Positions 44,566-56,418 of a stretch of DNA of 64,000 nt are shown here, piece by piece. How positions within the stretch are numbered: position 1 is the first letter of the stretch; every line of letters starts with the position of its first letter. Origin of the DNA: Madurella fahalii (lineage: Eukaryota > Ascomycota > Sordariomycetes > Sordariales). A program made the translations under genes and the position numbers. The DNA lies in assembly GCA_029876055.1 (NCBI GenBank), contig CM056875.1:4923001-4987000 (forward strand). The letters are read 5' to 3'. Below the pieces are notes generated by a model. The model saw only the letters and a list, made by a program, of their open reading frames with translations. It was not told the DNA's origin and did no database searches.

Positions 44566-47343
44566 GCAGCGCGATACGATGCTACTACTGCCGGCGGCTG
44601 TTCGGGGCGTGGTCTCGGAAGACCGCGGAACACTTCCCAGAGAAGAGGTGGGGCGCCGGGTCGTAGCTGGCAGACGGCCAGTGGTCAGGGCCTTTCAATA
44701 TATGTATGCACAACCGGCGTGTACAGCCGGGTAGTTTTGGGGTATCACAGCCTGCGGTTGGCTGCGACGATTTCTGGTATCGATAGTAAACAAACGGGTA
44801 AGTGCGCTTCTGGGCGCGGGGATTGGTGTTTCTGCGTGGACAAGCGCAGGAGGGTGAAGAAGACACTTCACAGTTCCCGCCGTGTGGTTGGAAAGGGGGA
44901 AGAAAAAGATTGCAATTCATGGACCAAGGGGAACGGGGAATTGGGACGAGGGGAAGAGAGGACGAGAGGCAATTGCAGAAGGGGTCCCCTGTGAACGCAA
45001 AGCCGAGGGGCAGGTGCGTGAAAAGAGCATTGGGTCTTGGCAAGAACCAGGTATCTCACGGCGGGCAGCCCACCCCCCCGTCAACAAAGTGCAACTTTAA
45101 CCCCACGTAAGGCAAGGAAACGGCTTCTCAATGCGCGGGGTCTTTTGAGGCCCAGTGACTGGATTGAGACCTTCGGCATTGGCGCAGACCGCTGCAGTGG
45201 CGCCACGTCGCTCCCGGGGTTGGACGGCAAGCCCAAACCATCACTTGAACCAGAAGTTATCACAACGAAACGAGCAAGACCGCTGCCCAACCGATAACGA
45301 CAGCCATGACCGGCAGGCAAAGCCTGCAAATCACAATGGCCGCCCCGTGAGAGATGGTCCTGCCGGAAACTGAGACAGAGTTCAGATGTCTGATGATCCA
45401 GCCTATCCACAGTGCTGGGGCTCCGTTCATGAGCAAATATCAGACCAATCTCGCTCGCGGCTCCGCGGACATGAGTGAGCCTCATGCAAGATGATTGGCC
45501 GGGAAGAATTGGGGACGAATTGGAGAATTGGCGCGACATTGGGCTGCCATGAAGCCATCCATGGGACCTTGCCATTACCTTATCGGCTGAGGTTCTTTCT
45601 TGCTCGGGAAGCCGGTGCGAGGTGGCACGTGGCGGCCGGACGCCGACAAATCAGACGGGAGCGGCATGGAATACCCCTCCGGGCGGAAGGTGAAAAGACA
45701 CTTCGATGGCGATGCCCCGTTCCGACAAACACCGAATCTAAACGGCGGTGGTGATGGTGCGTGTGATGTTACACCGTGTGCTACGTGGTTGTCTGCTGGC
45801 TTCTCGCTTGTGGGGATCCATGCAGGCCTGGCCGGTCTAACCGTGACGTACCTTGGGAAGTGGGTTCAGTCAGCGACATCGGGTCCATCCCGTGGGGCAC
45901 CAAGCATCCCACCAGCGCAGCAACCCGAAAATTTTCTATGCCCAGTTTGATGCTCAATGTCGCGCAGATGACCATATCTTAAAGGCCCGCTGGATTGGCA
46001 GAGAGTGGGACCTCATAGAGAGAAGAACGGGAATTGCCAAATGAAGTTGACCGGAGAGAACACTTGCAGATCAGTTTGTTAGCCACAGGACTTTCCAGGG
46101 TCCGATGACTGCTCCAAATCTGCGCTAGCCAAGCACCCCAGTCCGATGTTCCGGGCTAACAGTTGAGCAACGAACGTTGGACTGGCTGTGGGAAAACCAA
46201 ACCCGCATCAATGTGAACATGTGAAACCGCTGGATTTCGGCGAGGAAATTCCCGCTTGGTTTTCTAGACGAAATACTTATGGCCTTACGTTAACATGGAA
46301 AAATCGAGGTCTTCAAAAAAGCAAAGTCGAGAAAACCATGCAATGGAAAAATGATTGGTCCCCAGGTATTAGTACATGCCAAGCTCAACCCCGCTCTGTA
46401 CTAATCCATGTCACCGGTACGCGGGCTCAATCCGAGAGCCTCAGGATTTCGCCAGCGAGGCGTCTCTAACAGCTGACCATGATCAACACAAGGTACCGAC
46501 GAGGTAATGTCCTGTTTAATACTAATCTATCTCAGAGCCCTACCGCGGCTTGTTGCTTGACCTATCCATGCTACTAACGGCCGTCATTGAGCTGTCTGCA
46601 ATCCAATGTTAGGCGATGAATTTGAGTTGGTCTGCAAGACAGCCACGCCCCAGATGAGGCTGGGAACCGGGAGAATACGGATCCTGAGACTCGATGTTGA
46701 CTGGTCAGCCGCCTCGACGGATGGGGCTTGTTGATCTCGCTTCTGGGGCGAGGATGAAGAGGTGATGGATCCAATGAGTAAAAGGCGGTGTGTGCAGACC
46801 CCTCATCGGCGAGGTTGGCAAGGTATGTCTTGTGAGAGGGGTTGATCACGCCGGGGCGCTCTCAGGATCTGTCGTAGCGGGGAGGAAGATGCCATCACAA
46901 GGTTCACCAGCCAGGGCATCTTCTATGTAGCATGCCAATGGAGCCGCGAGGCTAGCATTGAGCGCTAATAAGGCGCCAAGGCTTCATCGGACCACGCCGC
47001 AAGCAGTATTGGTAAATCTGTGGTTAGGTGAAATGCCGTATCAAAGGACTCTGCGCGAGTTGCGCCCATACCTACATCAAAATCTTGTGAACCTCGAAAC
47101 GCCAGCCCCGTCGCCTCAGAGGTAAAAACTCCAAGGATAGTGGCTAATACTGATGAAAGAGATACGGCCAACCCCATCTCCCGGCTAACGTCTCCGGCCC
47201 CTATGATTCGTTGGCGGTTCCCACCGTGTCAAAGCCGCTGTCACTCCTCTGAGACGAGCGCCCCATACAAAAACGCCACCAGGTATCCTACCCCGCGCAA
47301 TGCAATGTCAAGGCAGCGCGGTCTTCTGCCAAATCACCCAAGC
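44566..47343. other. Gene-poor stretch, presumed upstream region of the giant gene
   Basis: 2.8 kb with no recognisable exon on either strand. Several 80-160-codon open frames (for example 45081-45575 on the - strand) lack splice-supported extensions and family motifs. No repeat, tRNA or transposon signature seen. Confidence 0.5.
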
Positions 47344-48205
47344 TCACATGGCCATCTCAGCCTGCAATTTCCTGAGCTCCGCCTCCTCGTCGTCTTCTTC
47401 TGCTGCAGTCGCCTTCCCTTTGACTAAAATGCCGTTAGTACAGCAGGCTGACGTATGGCAGGCATGTCGGCCGGGGGGGCAACTCACTTTCTCCATTCGC
47501 CACAGTCGGCAGTAGGACGGGGACCGTGTCATTACGCATCTTGTCGTCCAGCTCCTGCTGCTGCAGTTCTTCTAGCTCTTGAATCAGTTCTTCCTCGTCG
47601 GGTTGCTCGCCGATGGCGATGGCGCTCATTGCCTCTCCAATTTCCATGTTGATCCGGTTGTATTCTTGGAGTTGGTCCCTGCCAATATGTCAGCGCTTAT
47701 TCAAATATCCATCTATGAAGCCGCAACGCGGTGTGGAGCACATACATCGTTTCGTCGACCTTTCCAGGCGTAAGTTTACCGTGTATTTGCTTCATTGCAA
47801 CCTTCGCCCTCTCCATAGCGATGTACGCCTCCTGGTTGATGTTCGCCGCCTCGATCGCGCTAATCTGCTGCTCGATGGCACCGATGTGGTTTAACGTTTG
47901 CTCGAGGTTGTGCTCGTGGAGCTTCTTGCGTTTCAGCGCCGCCATTGCCGCTATCATAGTATTCGTATGTCAGCATCTACCAGCAGAGCACATCCAGAAG
48001 GACGTCGATCGACGAGCTTACCTTTTTTATTTGATGTGACATTATTCTTCGCTATCTCAACCTGCGCGTCTATCTGGGTTTGGAGGTATTTCTCACGCTT
48101 CTCCAGCATCTCCAGCTTGCTCCGTAGATCGATGATGACGTTTTTGGGACTATCTCTCTGCTTCTGGGCGGCTCCGCCGCCGAACCAACCCAAGATGCCT
48201 GACAT
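47344..48205 (-). CDS. SNF7: ESCRT-III subunit Snf7/Vps32
   Basis: Four exons, 48205-48022, 47950-47746, 47678-47488 and 47423-47344, give 219 residues. The protein begins MSGILGWFGGGAAQKQRDSP, the amphipathic membrane-binding N terminus. The basic coiled-coil core follows (KNNVTSNKKAAMAALKRKK, then QLISAIE-type helix and KLTPGKVDETMDQLQEY). The C-terminal half is acidic (QPDEEELIQELEELQQQELD), and the end (EAELRKLQAEMAM) fits a MIT-interacting helix for Vps4. Snf7 polymerises on endosomal membranes to form multivesicular bodies and, in fungi, also serves pH signalling through the Rim/Pal pathway. All introns (71, 67 and 64 bases) are canonical and phases agree. It diverges from TEN1 across 633 bases. 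Confidence 0.95.
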
Positions 48206-48838
48206 GGCGGGGCTTTTTTCTTTTCTTTTCTTCCTTTTTTCGAAGCAGAATCGGTAGTAGGCGGTAGTTATCGACGGTAATCAGTGGTCGACGCTGAGTT
48301 AAACGGCAGATGAGTTTGGCGTTGGGCGTTGCGAAGCGCACTCCAACTGACCAGGTTGACCGATGACGCCTCACCAGGTTTGGCGGGGTCGCAGCCTAAC
48401 TTGAGGCAATGGTGCAGCCACTTGCCGAGGTGCGGGAAAGGCGCAACAGGCCGGCTGGTTAGGATTTGTAAGTTCGGGCGACTTGAGAAAATAGAAGCCA
48501 GGTGCTGAGCTGACGGATGCACTCGAATAATGCGCTGAATCTGAAGAAGGCTGCCTATCAGCGTTGGGATGCAACACGCCGCCAACAAGGTCACGGCAAT
48601 GTCGAGAGCAAGATTAACGGCGCCTTGACAGCAAGCCTGCTCGGGCCCCGAAGTTCAACCGGGCGATCATGTGATCCTCTTTTACGATGACTAAGCGGTC
48701 GAGGATGGGGGATGATGCTGGTAGGCTTGGAAGGTGCTACCAATACTCAGAGCTTCGTCAGGCTTCTCTGGCTTCGGACCAACACTCTTAAGTATTCCAT
48801 TTCGGAATGAGCCAAAACTTCTGTTCTAAGTTACCATC
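48206..48838. promoter_or_regulatory. Divergent upstream region of SNF7 (-) and TEN1 (+)
   Basis: 633 bases between opposing start codons. It contains a CT/T-rich tract at 48209-48240, next to the SNF7 start, and no other structure recognised. Confidence 0.5.
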
Positions 48839-49444
48839 ATGTCTAATGGTCCTCCGCCGTCGCAGCTGTGCCTGCTTTCGACTTTGCCGCGGAAACAGGT
48901 GGGAGACAAAGTGAGATTCCTGGGATGGTGAGTGTTCTTGCTGCATGCTATTTTGTCCTGCCAGACGACTCTTCGGTCCCTTGCCTTTTGAACTCCCTCA
49001 ATATCCCCTGTAATATTCTCCTAGGGCCAAACTGCATACCAAGGCTATGCGCTTCAGATTCGCTCCCTGGCTGGAGGTTCAACAACCCACTAACAAAACC
49101 ACTTCAGCGTAAAATCCTACTCACCGATGTCTGGAATCCTGAGTTTACAGCACCGTCTGCCTGAGGACACCAGCTCCGTCGTCGCGCTGGTGGACGTGAA
49201 CCTCGTTCTCGAAAGTCTAGGAGTAGAGCAGACACGCAACGGAGAGTGGGTGAACGTGATCGGATACATTACAGATACCAACCATTCAACCGACTGCAAA
49301 GGGCCAACCGCTGGGCATCCACGGATTTCCGTTCAGGCCCTCCTTCTCTGGTCGGCTGGGCCCATGGATACGCAGCGGTATGCGGCGTCGTTAAGAGCCC
49401 TGCACCCCGAGAAAAGCTGTGCCGGCCGTCGGAGCCCGTCTTGA
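48839..49444 (+). CDS. TEN1: CST complex subunit Ten1 (telomere OB-fold protein)
   Basis: Two exons, 48839-48927 and 49108-49444, with a 180-base intron (branch point CACTAAC just before the CAG acceptor) give 141 residues. The sequence reads MSNGPPPSQLCLLSTLPRK, then KVRFLGC|VKSYSPMSGILSLQHRLP with the splice inside the Cys codon. It continues VALVDVNLVLESLGVEQTR and NGEWVNVIGYI. This is the small beta-barrel layout of fungal Ten1, ending in a VQALLLWSAGPMD helix. Ten1 pairs with Stn1 in the CST complex, which caps telomeres and helps fill in the C-strand. Start chosen because the MSNGP opening directly precedes the conserved KVRFLG strand. The gene is easy to miss because the second exon alone looks like a small orphan frame. 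Confidence 0.85.
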
Positions 49445-50467
49445 GACAAAATTTGCCTGGCTGAAAATCTTTGTTCTCGAGGCAATTCGCCCGCTAGGCG
49501 ATCCAGCGGTAAAACGCCCTATCGCCGTATTCCAAGGCACGAAGCATACCTTGGCTAATATTCGATCGCATGTGCTCGGCTTGCGTCCCTCATGTGGATT
49601 CTGAGCGTGGCTGTAAGCTCATGCTTCTCTGGAGCTAGAGCAGCAGCCGGACTTCCAGCAAGTTGCTCCAACATACGCCGCGAGACCACAGCCAGCGAGC
49701 AGCTCCAGCCCAGCGCCACCGTCTTACAGATGACTTTACTTAAAGTCACGTTTTCGCTATTTCCTAATTTTTTTTTTTTTTTTTTTTTTTGGGGAATGGA
49801 TACGATGTCTGCATGGCATCAATGGTAGTCACGTCCTCATCTGGATTGACCTCTTGGAAGGTAACAAGGGATTGGGCACCGCTACCAACACCACATTGAC
49901 GTTGCAGAGTCACCGTCACTGCAAGGCCGCCACGGCATCCGCTCAATACCGAGTGCGCGCTGTAGCGCTGCTCACGATATACCACCTCGCCCCTCCTCAA
50001 ATCTCATCATGTCTAACATGCACGAGGATAGGCGGTAATCCGATTGGGACTGGGCCACTCAAAATCCGGCTAGCTCTTCACGTCGGTTGCAGCATCCGGC
50101 ATACGTATGCAGTCATCCGCCGGAGTTAGGAAAAATGCAGTGTCTATTGGGGCTTTGGCATGCCAGATGGCACAATACTGCTGGTCTGAACGCAGAGGCT
50201 CGCAACCTCCATGCCACAGTTCGGTATAGCAGCTGCGTCCTAGGCGGCTATGTAAAACATTCGGCTCGCCAATCGTCCTCCACCGTGCTCCCTCCTTAAC
50301 CTCGAGCTCCGCCCACGACCGTGGAATGGTTGAACACGGCATGGTACGATTCTGGTTCTGCCCCTGCATAGGAAATCGCCGGCAATTCTTCAGTTGAGTC
50401 CCCCACGTCGGTCGCTTGGAGCCAACAAAAACGCCCTGTTCGTGGCGACGCCGGAGCGGGGATACGT
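49445..50467. other. Intergenic, no gene seen; 23-base T-run at 49768-49790
   Basis: 1 kb between TEN1 and the 3' end of the small gene at 50468. The homopolymer T-run is the only notable element. On the - strand it would read as a poly-A tail, but no flanking gene copy or target-site duplication is recognisable, so a retroposed sequence is not supported. Confidence 0.55.
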
Positions 50468-50968
50468 TCAGTTTCGACGCCTCTCGTCGCGTCGACTTCT
50501 CGACTCATTGCGTCTACGGTCCTCTCTTCTCCGCCTAGCCGAATCACTCGTGCCAGCCTTGCCTATGACAACCGGCTGGTGGAGCGGCCGCTTCAAGGTT
50601 TTGCTTGAACCGCCGGATGTTCTTGCCGCCGCCTGCCTCTCCCACATCTCTTTCGACTTGATGCAGATATCATCTATTTGCTCCTAGAAGGGGTCAATCG
50701 TACGGTCAATATCAGGCTCTTGTCGCGTAACGGGTAACTCACGTCGGTCAGGCAAGGTCCTGGTGTGGTGATCAAAAAGCCATCCTCTCCCTGAGCTCGT
50801 CAACCGCCAACCCCTCTCGAAGTATGGGGAGAATCTGCCTACGTCTCGAGTGAATGACCTCACCGTCGCCTCGGGTCCCAGATAATACTGGAGCTGCTGG
50901 GTGATGACTTTCTTGTGGATATCCAAGTGAGGGATCCAGTATTTGTTCATGGATGACGAGAACGACAT
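50468..50968 (-). CDS. Small conserved-looking fungal protein, 129 residues, function unknown
   Basis: Three exons, 50968-50843, 50790-50743 and 50683-50468, give 129 residues. The first two exons read through to a compact domain: KYWIPHLDIHKKVITQQLQY, then LGPEATVRSFTRDGEDGFLI and TTPGPCLTDEQIDDIC. The third exon adds a charged tail (KSKEMWERQAAARTS, then Arg-rich RRRREDRRRNESRSRRDERR). I recall similar short W-I-P-x-L / YLG-x-x-A-x-V / P-G-P-x-LT proteins in Sordariomycetes but cannot name a function. Support comes from two in-frame junctions that rebuild a continuous sensible sequence and remove stops, with canonical splice ends. The in-frame ATG at 50950 is an alternative start. The basic tail suggests nucleic-acid binding or nuclear location; that is inference. 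Confidence 0.7.
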
Positions 50969-53900
50969 GTTGTTCGGAAAGCTCAAAATGGCGTTGACAG
51001 GTAAGCCGAGGAGGATCTTGTTCCCTCGTGTTTCTGTGGTTGAGATCAAGGGGAAAGAAGCCCTTATTTATGTGTCGTTCCAAGCCGTCCGTCGGCCAAA
51101 GTTGGCCAGTCGAGATAAGGTTACGGCCGACGACGCTTCCAGATCAGGTCACGAAGTATCGTATTATGACCTACACCGCTCAATCAACCGTAACCACTCA
51201 CATACATGTTGATGCAAGTCCGTGAATGGCACAGTTGGTGGTATTCGTGATGGGCAGAGTCGTCCCTCACTGGCTGGATCAGCGTCCGCCTCACTTTCCG
51301 CCTCATTCGCCCCTCCCCTCCTTCGCATTTGTACTGCCTTGTGAGACACGCACATACAAATACACATATACACACGCGTTGCATCCATTCCAAATTCGTT
51401 TAAGCTAGTGTTAGTTGAGGGAAAGTTCCATGCGAAAACAGGCACCCATGGTTTGTTACCCACGTCCGGCTCATTAACGAGAACCTGGTGATATAGGTTC
51501 CATGCAGCCCTATCGACATCTTGGCGAACTGCCACTGCAAAGCTGGACTGTGGCTTGATGCGTTCCCCGGTTTGCTCTTCACATGGATGACGCCGCTGAC
51601 AAGCGTGGGGTGGCAATTTCTGGCATGTTCGGTTCCTGCACGCAATGCTATCCGCTGATCTTTCCATGCGGGTGGATTGCCACAACCTGATCACGTTGCG
51701 TACAGCACCGTGTCTCCTTAGGTCAATGGGGGTTTGATGAATAGATGCCACCTAGTGTATTTCCTTGGTTGAACACAAGGCCCCATCTATCTTACGGTGT
51801 CTAATCACAGGTTGAGGCTTGCTGTTGATCCTGCGGGTTTTCCTAGAGAGAATCCCTGCTCTTCAGCCTCGTTGCAGATTCCTTGCACCTTGCTTCATAA
51901 TGCCGATCTCCGCTCTTTTATTGTCTCTCTACTATCCTGGTCCTAGCATTTCAGATCGTGCGTGCCTAGGGAGTTAGTCCAAACAGTCAGGCAACCACAG
52001 ACTTCTGATTCTCCCCTTGCACCTAAATGTGGATAGTCACGTACGCCACGCCGAACCTGGGAACTCTGGTGCACGTAGCAGGCGGTCCGCCTTGCTCTGC
52101 TCGCCTATCCAGTTGCTCGGATTCTGTTCTGAGCCTCAAGCAGGGTGTCTGATCAACGTGTTGTGGCCCAACCCGTCGGCATTGTATAAGTGGCATGGTT
52201 TATTGGGCAATATCTGAACCACGCGAGAAGCGGCAACTGGGTATCGGGCCGTGGGATGTCTAGTAGTGCGTCAAGACGGCATGCCCAACCCACATTGCGC
52301 AGCATCCCCAATGCTCCCCTGCGGCTTCCTGCCCGCCGGTTTGAGTGGGCGAGCGGCCAAAGGATTCGGGCACGTCGGGGCCGCAAGACCACCGCTCGCC
52401 CTGACGGGCCAGAGGATCAATGCGGGTAAGGGTTCTAGATCGGTCTCGGTGTTTTGACGTTGGGGGTTTCTCTTTGGTGATGCCGATACTTCTGCGGTTC
52501 TGGCCAATGTTTGTTGACTTTTGTTTGCAGACGGGTGACGTTGCTGGATTGGCTTGCTCCGGGTGGGATGCTGCACGACTAAGTTTTTGTTGGTTTTGTA
52601 TGGACGATGGACAGGTAGATGAATGGACGGGACGGCTTGAGACCGGGGAAGGCAAGTCATGCCCGCTTACCCCTGAGTTTACTTACGTGGCTCGAGTGTT
52701 TGATGTTTACTTTGCGATGTTGCTGCAACTTGCATGCGCTCAGCTTCGTCGGTCCGTGTCGACAAGCCGAATGACTCTTGGTTATGTTTACTTTCCCACC
52801 CTCATCCATCCATGGCGTTGTAGCGTTTTTGCTTTTCGCCACTCCGCTCATGATGCGTCACTGGTGCCAATGGATGGTGATGGGGCGAGAAGATCGGCGG
52901 ATGGGGACCGGGTCAAGGGGTTTTGCCTAGCTAGCGATTGTGCGTTGGGCTTAGGGCGTCGTAAAGCATTGGAGCTTTCGTCATCTGCATGTCTTCGCGC
53001 GGGCTGTGATACGGTAAGCTCCTGCGTGATGTTTGGCGGAGTCGCTATTTGCGAGGCGCGGGTCAGGGGTTTGGATGGCTGGTTGAAGGTCGTTCCAGCA
53101 GTTCGGGCACGCCTCATTTCGAGGGTTAGCAGTCACTCGCTTGGCAGGAATTGAGAAGTCATGAGAGTCAGGAGAAGATGTGATCGGCTACGCGTAGCTG
53201 GTCATTGTCTGTAAATTGGACGCTCACCGCGCCCGGAGCGGGGCCGAGCGGATAACGACTAGGTTGACCTTGCTGGCGAGGCGGGCTAGGTTGATACCCG
53301 TTGTGATGATCTGTCTTTCCCATCCGGCATCAAAGCCCTTACAGCCGCTCGCCGGGGATCAGCGACAAGGCAGCCTGCCAGCGACGTACATGAGTAATGG
53401 ACATTCCCATGCATCTCCTCGGATAACCACTACTACAAGAGCTGTCGGTTAGATTCCTCCGTGGAGCGAGACTCCCAGGCAAATACGCAACGAGGGTCTT
53501 CGTAGCCGGTTACCTCTGACACACGAAGAGAGTTAACCCCGTAGCAGCTTAGCATTCGGTTCCCCGATCTCATCTCAGGAATGCGTTCTGTCAGAACTTT
53601 AACTTTGGCGTCCTCACTTAGAGATTCTATTTTACGATGGCCACCTTTCTTAACAGCCGATAGAGTACCTTATGTTCTCCCGTTAAAGTGAGAGACTATA
53701 ACTTGATGGGAGGAGAACATCCTTGCCCAACCTGGCGTTGCTATGTCGAAGCGAATGCAAGTCATGTATAGCGTGACAACTCTGCTCGACCGAGGCCAAC
53801 GACACCGCCATCCACACTGCCTCTTTTAGGAACGAGAGATATGTAATCTTCACCCTTCACCTTCGCCTGCTGCTCTGCTACATCCCAAAAGGAGGTAGTC

Positions 53901-56418
53901 TGAGCCAAGATACTTTCATCCGAGGCGAATACTTTGTTTTTTTGGTGCGTTTGGAGGTATAGCCTGAATAATAGTTCAGGCTGGGCACCGTTTCATTCTG
54001 CGTTGGGTACTAAGAAGTAGAACTTCTTGGGATGATGTTCCCTATCTTGAATGGCACGATGTGGATTAAACATCACAGTACACTTGGCGGGCGAGGGTAG
54101 GCAAAGCAGTCGGTAGATATCTCTGTAGATTTACTCGTAACTTGTTTCCCGGCTTTCCCAGAATACATGACGTTAGTACTTATTTCGGTAACCTGAGTAT
54201 CGAACATCGCTTGGACCACAGTGTCAAGGAATAGCTGCTCAGGTTAAGGATACATTGTCGACACAACCTCTCAATGGTGATACTCCCCACTGCAATGTTC
54301 GCACCAGCCCTGACGTTGTATTACCGTTGAGGTAACGGTACCGGGTGGCAACACGACCTTGTGTAACGAAGAGATGCTTGCCAACCTGCCACAGCCATTC
54401 CTCAGTCCAATATGCAAGTCGTGCTTGACCAGTGGATGACTTTTTGTCATTTTAGCGGGAAAAGGGACTGTGGAACTACTTACAGGACTGGGAGGTTAGT
54501 AACAGAAGGTCGGCCGTGTATTGTGATAAATCCCGGAAATACATCAATATGGCACAAGCTTCTTGCAGAATATCTGGCCGTTGCGTACGCGCACGTGACC
54601 GATAAGCGAGCGAGAGATTCCCAGGCCGCTTTCTTGTAATTACATTTCTGGTAAACTGTCCGTCACTCTCTTGCTGAGCAACCTTAGCTGTGTTAGGCGG
54701 TTGTGGAGCAAGCGGCGGCGGCGAGCCGTCCGATCTTGGTACAGTACATGCCGACCCAACGACAACGGGAGGAGTCTATGGAGAATCTTGGCGTTTTTCC
54801 CGACGAAGCCTGCCATAAGCAACGACTGATACAGGGGGCCATCCAGGTAATATCGTTAATCCCACGGATGCGCAATTGCTACGACTGGCTGGCTGGAAGG
54901 CAATGGTGTCTCGTGGAACGGTCTGATGTACTCCGGCCGCCCGTCATTCCCGTTAGCAACTTTACATGTTTAATGCCATCCGACAGATAATACATTGCTA
55001 TTGTTCATGAATACCTTGGCGAAAGCGAGAACGAACCGGATGTTGTGCAGAAAGCACTGGAGTTACTTGGCTTGCTGGGTTCGGGCACACACTTTTGCCA
55101 ACTGGGAGGAATTGGAAGAGTAGAGGACTTGTCAATTTTGCTGATATCGTAAACCGGCGCTTAATGGGTGGCACAAGCAACTCTCTGGACCGAGAACGAC
55201 GCGCTGGATGCTGGGTATGTAGTAAGCCTTCCGGCATCGGGAGCAAGCCAGCCGGGCGAATAGTTACCATTATTACAGCGCCTTAGATACTGACGTCAAG
55301 GTCACATTGTGCGTTCCCACGTCTTAGCTAACACTCAAGCCCGGAGGAATCCACAACGGCGGAGAAAAAAAAAGCACCGAAATGAAAGGAAACATGGAAT
55401 TGACGGCAACTATGTGGTACACTTCTCGAGAACCATTGATATCCAAGATTGAAAGTCGGATGCACAGATCTGACTCAGGATTGACGCCAGTGGCTTGACT
55501 TGGCAGATGACTTGCCGTCACATGCTTTGGCCAGATGCCAAGACCATACCCCAAGCTCCTCATGCATGAACTGAGGCATGCAGAGAGGAGCTTCATTTAG
55601 GGCCTATCTGCATATCCTGTGGGAAGAGGCACATGTCCAGATCCGAGAGATGCACACGAGCACCAACATCGCAGGCTCGAAATCTAAAGAGAAAAGCAAT
55701 CTTTCCGCCTTCGCATCTGTTGGGCGCATCAGCGGTCCGTTCGTCGGGACGAATCGTGCCATCAGATCGGATGCTGGCGGTCGACGGAAGCTAACGTTAA
55801 GCTACAGCCACATCTGGACACGTGAATATAACGGTGGACACACCCAATTTTCGGCAGGGCAGGTCAGGGTCGGCGACTTTTTTTTCTTTTTGGGACACGG
55901 TGGACAATCAAAAGTACGAAAAGAAATCACCCAAGAGACGTCAATAGAAAGTCAACATTCACAGCATCTGGCCGCTATTTTTTTAAGACGCGACAAAGTG
56001 CAGGCTGCAGACCGCTAGTTCTCTTCTCCCGTGAAATAACATCAAGGAAACAAATGGGCCCAAAATCGATGCCTCAGATCATTGACGAATCGATTCTCCC
56101 GACAGGCGCCTAGCAACGCTCTCTACGACACCACTTTCCCGCGCCTCCGACCGACGACGCGACAAGAGCCATCAGCCCGTCCTCGATAACTTGTCATCCT
56201 GGCGGAGCTACGGGTACGTTTGCTTGCTCGATCGCTCTCCTCCCTTGCAGCTTCGACCCCGCGCCAGCCACGGACAGTGGGTGCACGGTGTTGAGTCCCG
56301 CTTGCCGCCTGGCATCGAGCGCCCCGCGACCGTCTGTCCCTCTCGACCGGCCATCACCAGAACCGTATACTCCTTGCTGGGCCTGGCAGTGGGCGAGCAT
56401 CAGTCGTTCGCAGCAACA
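50969..56418. other. 5.4-kb gene-poor region, no gene supported
   Basis: No exon chain with family resemblance was found on either strand. It contains a short CA/TA-rich stretch at 51343-51377, a two-part hairpin at 53944-53989, a small palindromic hairpin at 54322-54340, and a homopolymer-rich patch near 55876-55890. The longest open frames (52420-53154 + and 51164-51751 -) have non-coding-like composition. The last 200-300 bases should be the ICE2 promoter and 5' UTR. Confidence 0.5.
53944..53989 (+). other. Imperfect hairpin with perfect 8-bp inner stem
   Basis: Inner stem AGCCTGAA (53961-53968) pairs with TTCAGGCT (53975-53982) around a 6-base loop. An outer 5-bp pairing GGTGC/GCACC (53944-53948 with 53985-53989) closes an asymmetric internal loop. 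No associated gene; it could be chance. Confidence 0.4.

Noticed and set aside
49764..50000. Frame ending in poly-Lys and a T23 run, considered as a retroposed poly-A tail
   Set aside because: No recognisable source gene and no target-site duplication flanking the run; the Lys string is just the homopolymer translated.
51164..51751. 195-codon open frame on the - strand
   Set aside because: Crosses a CA/TA simple repeat, no recognisable motif and no conserved-looking block.
52420..53154. 244-codon open frame on the + strand
   Set aside because: Composition lacks the C-ending codon bias of the neighbouring genes, no domain is visible and no splice-supported extension exists.
53672..53713. Imperfect inverted repeat (ATGTTCTCC with GGAGAACAT)
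   Set aside because: Nine-base arms with a wide spacer in intergenic DNA are expected by chance at this scale.
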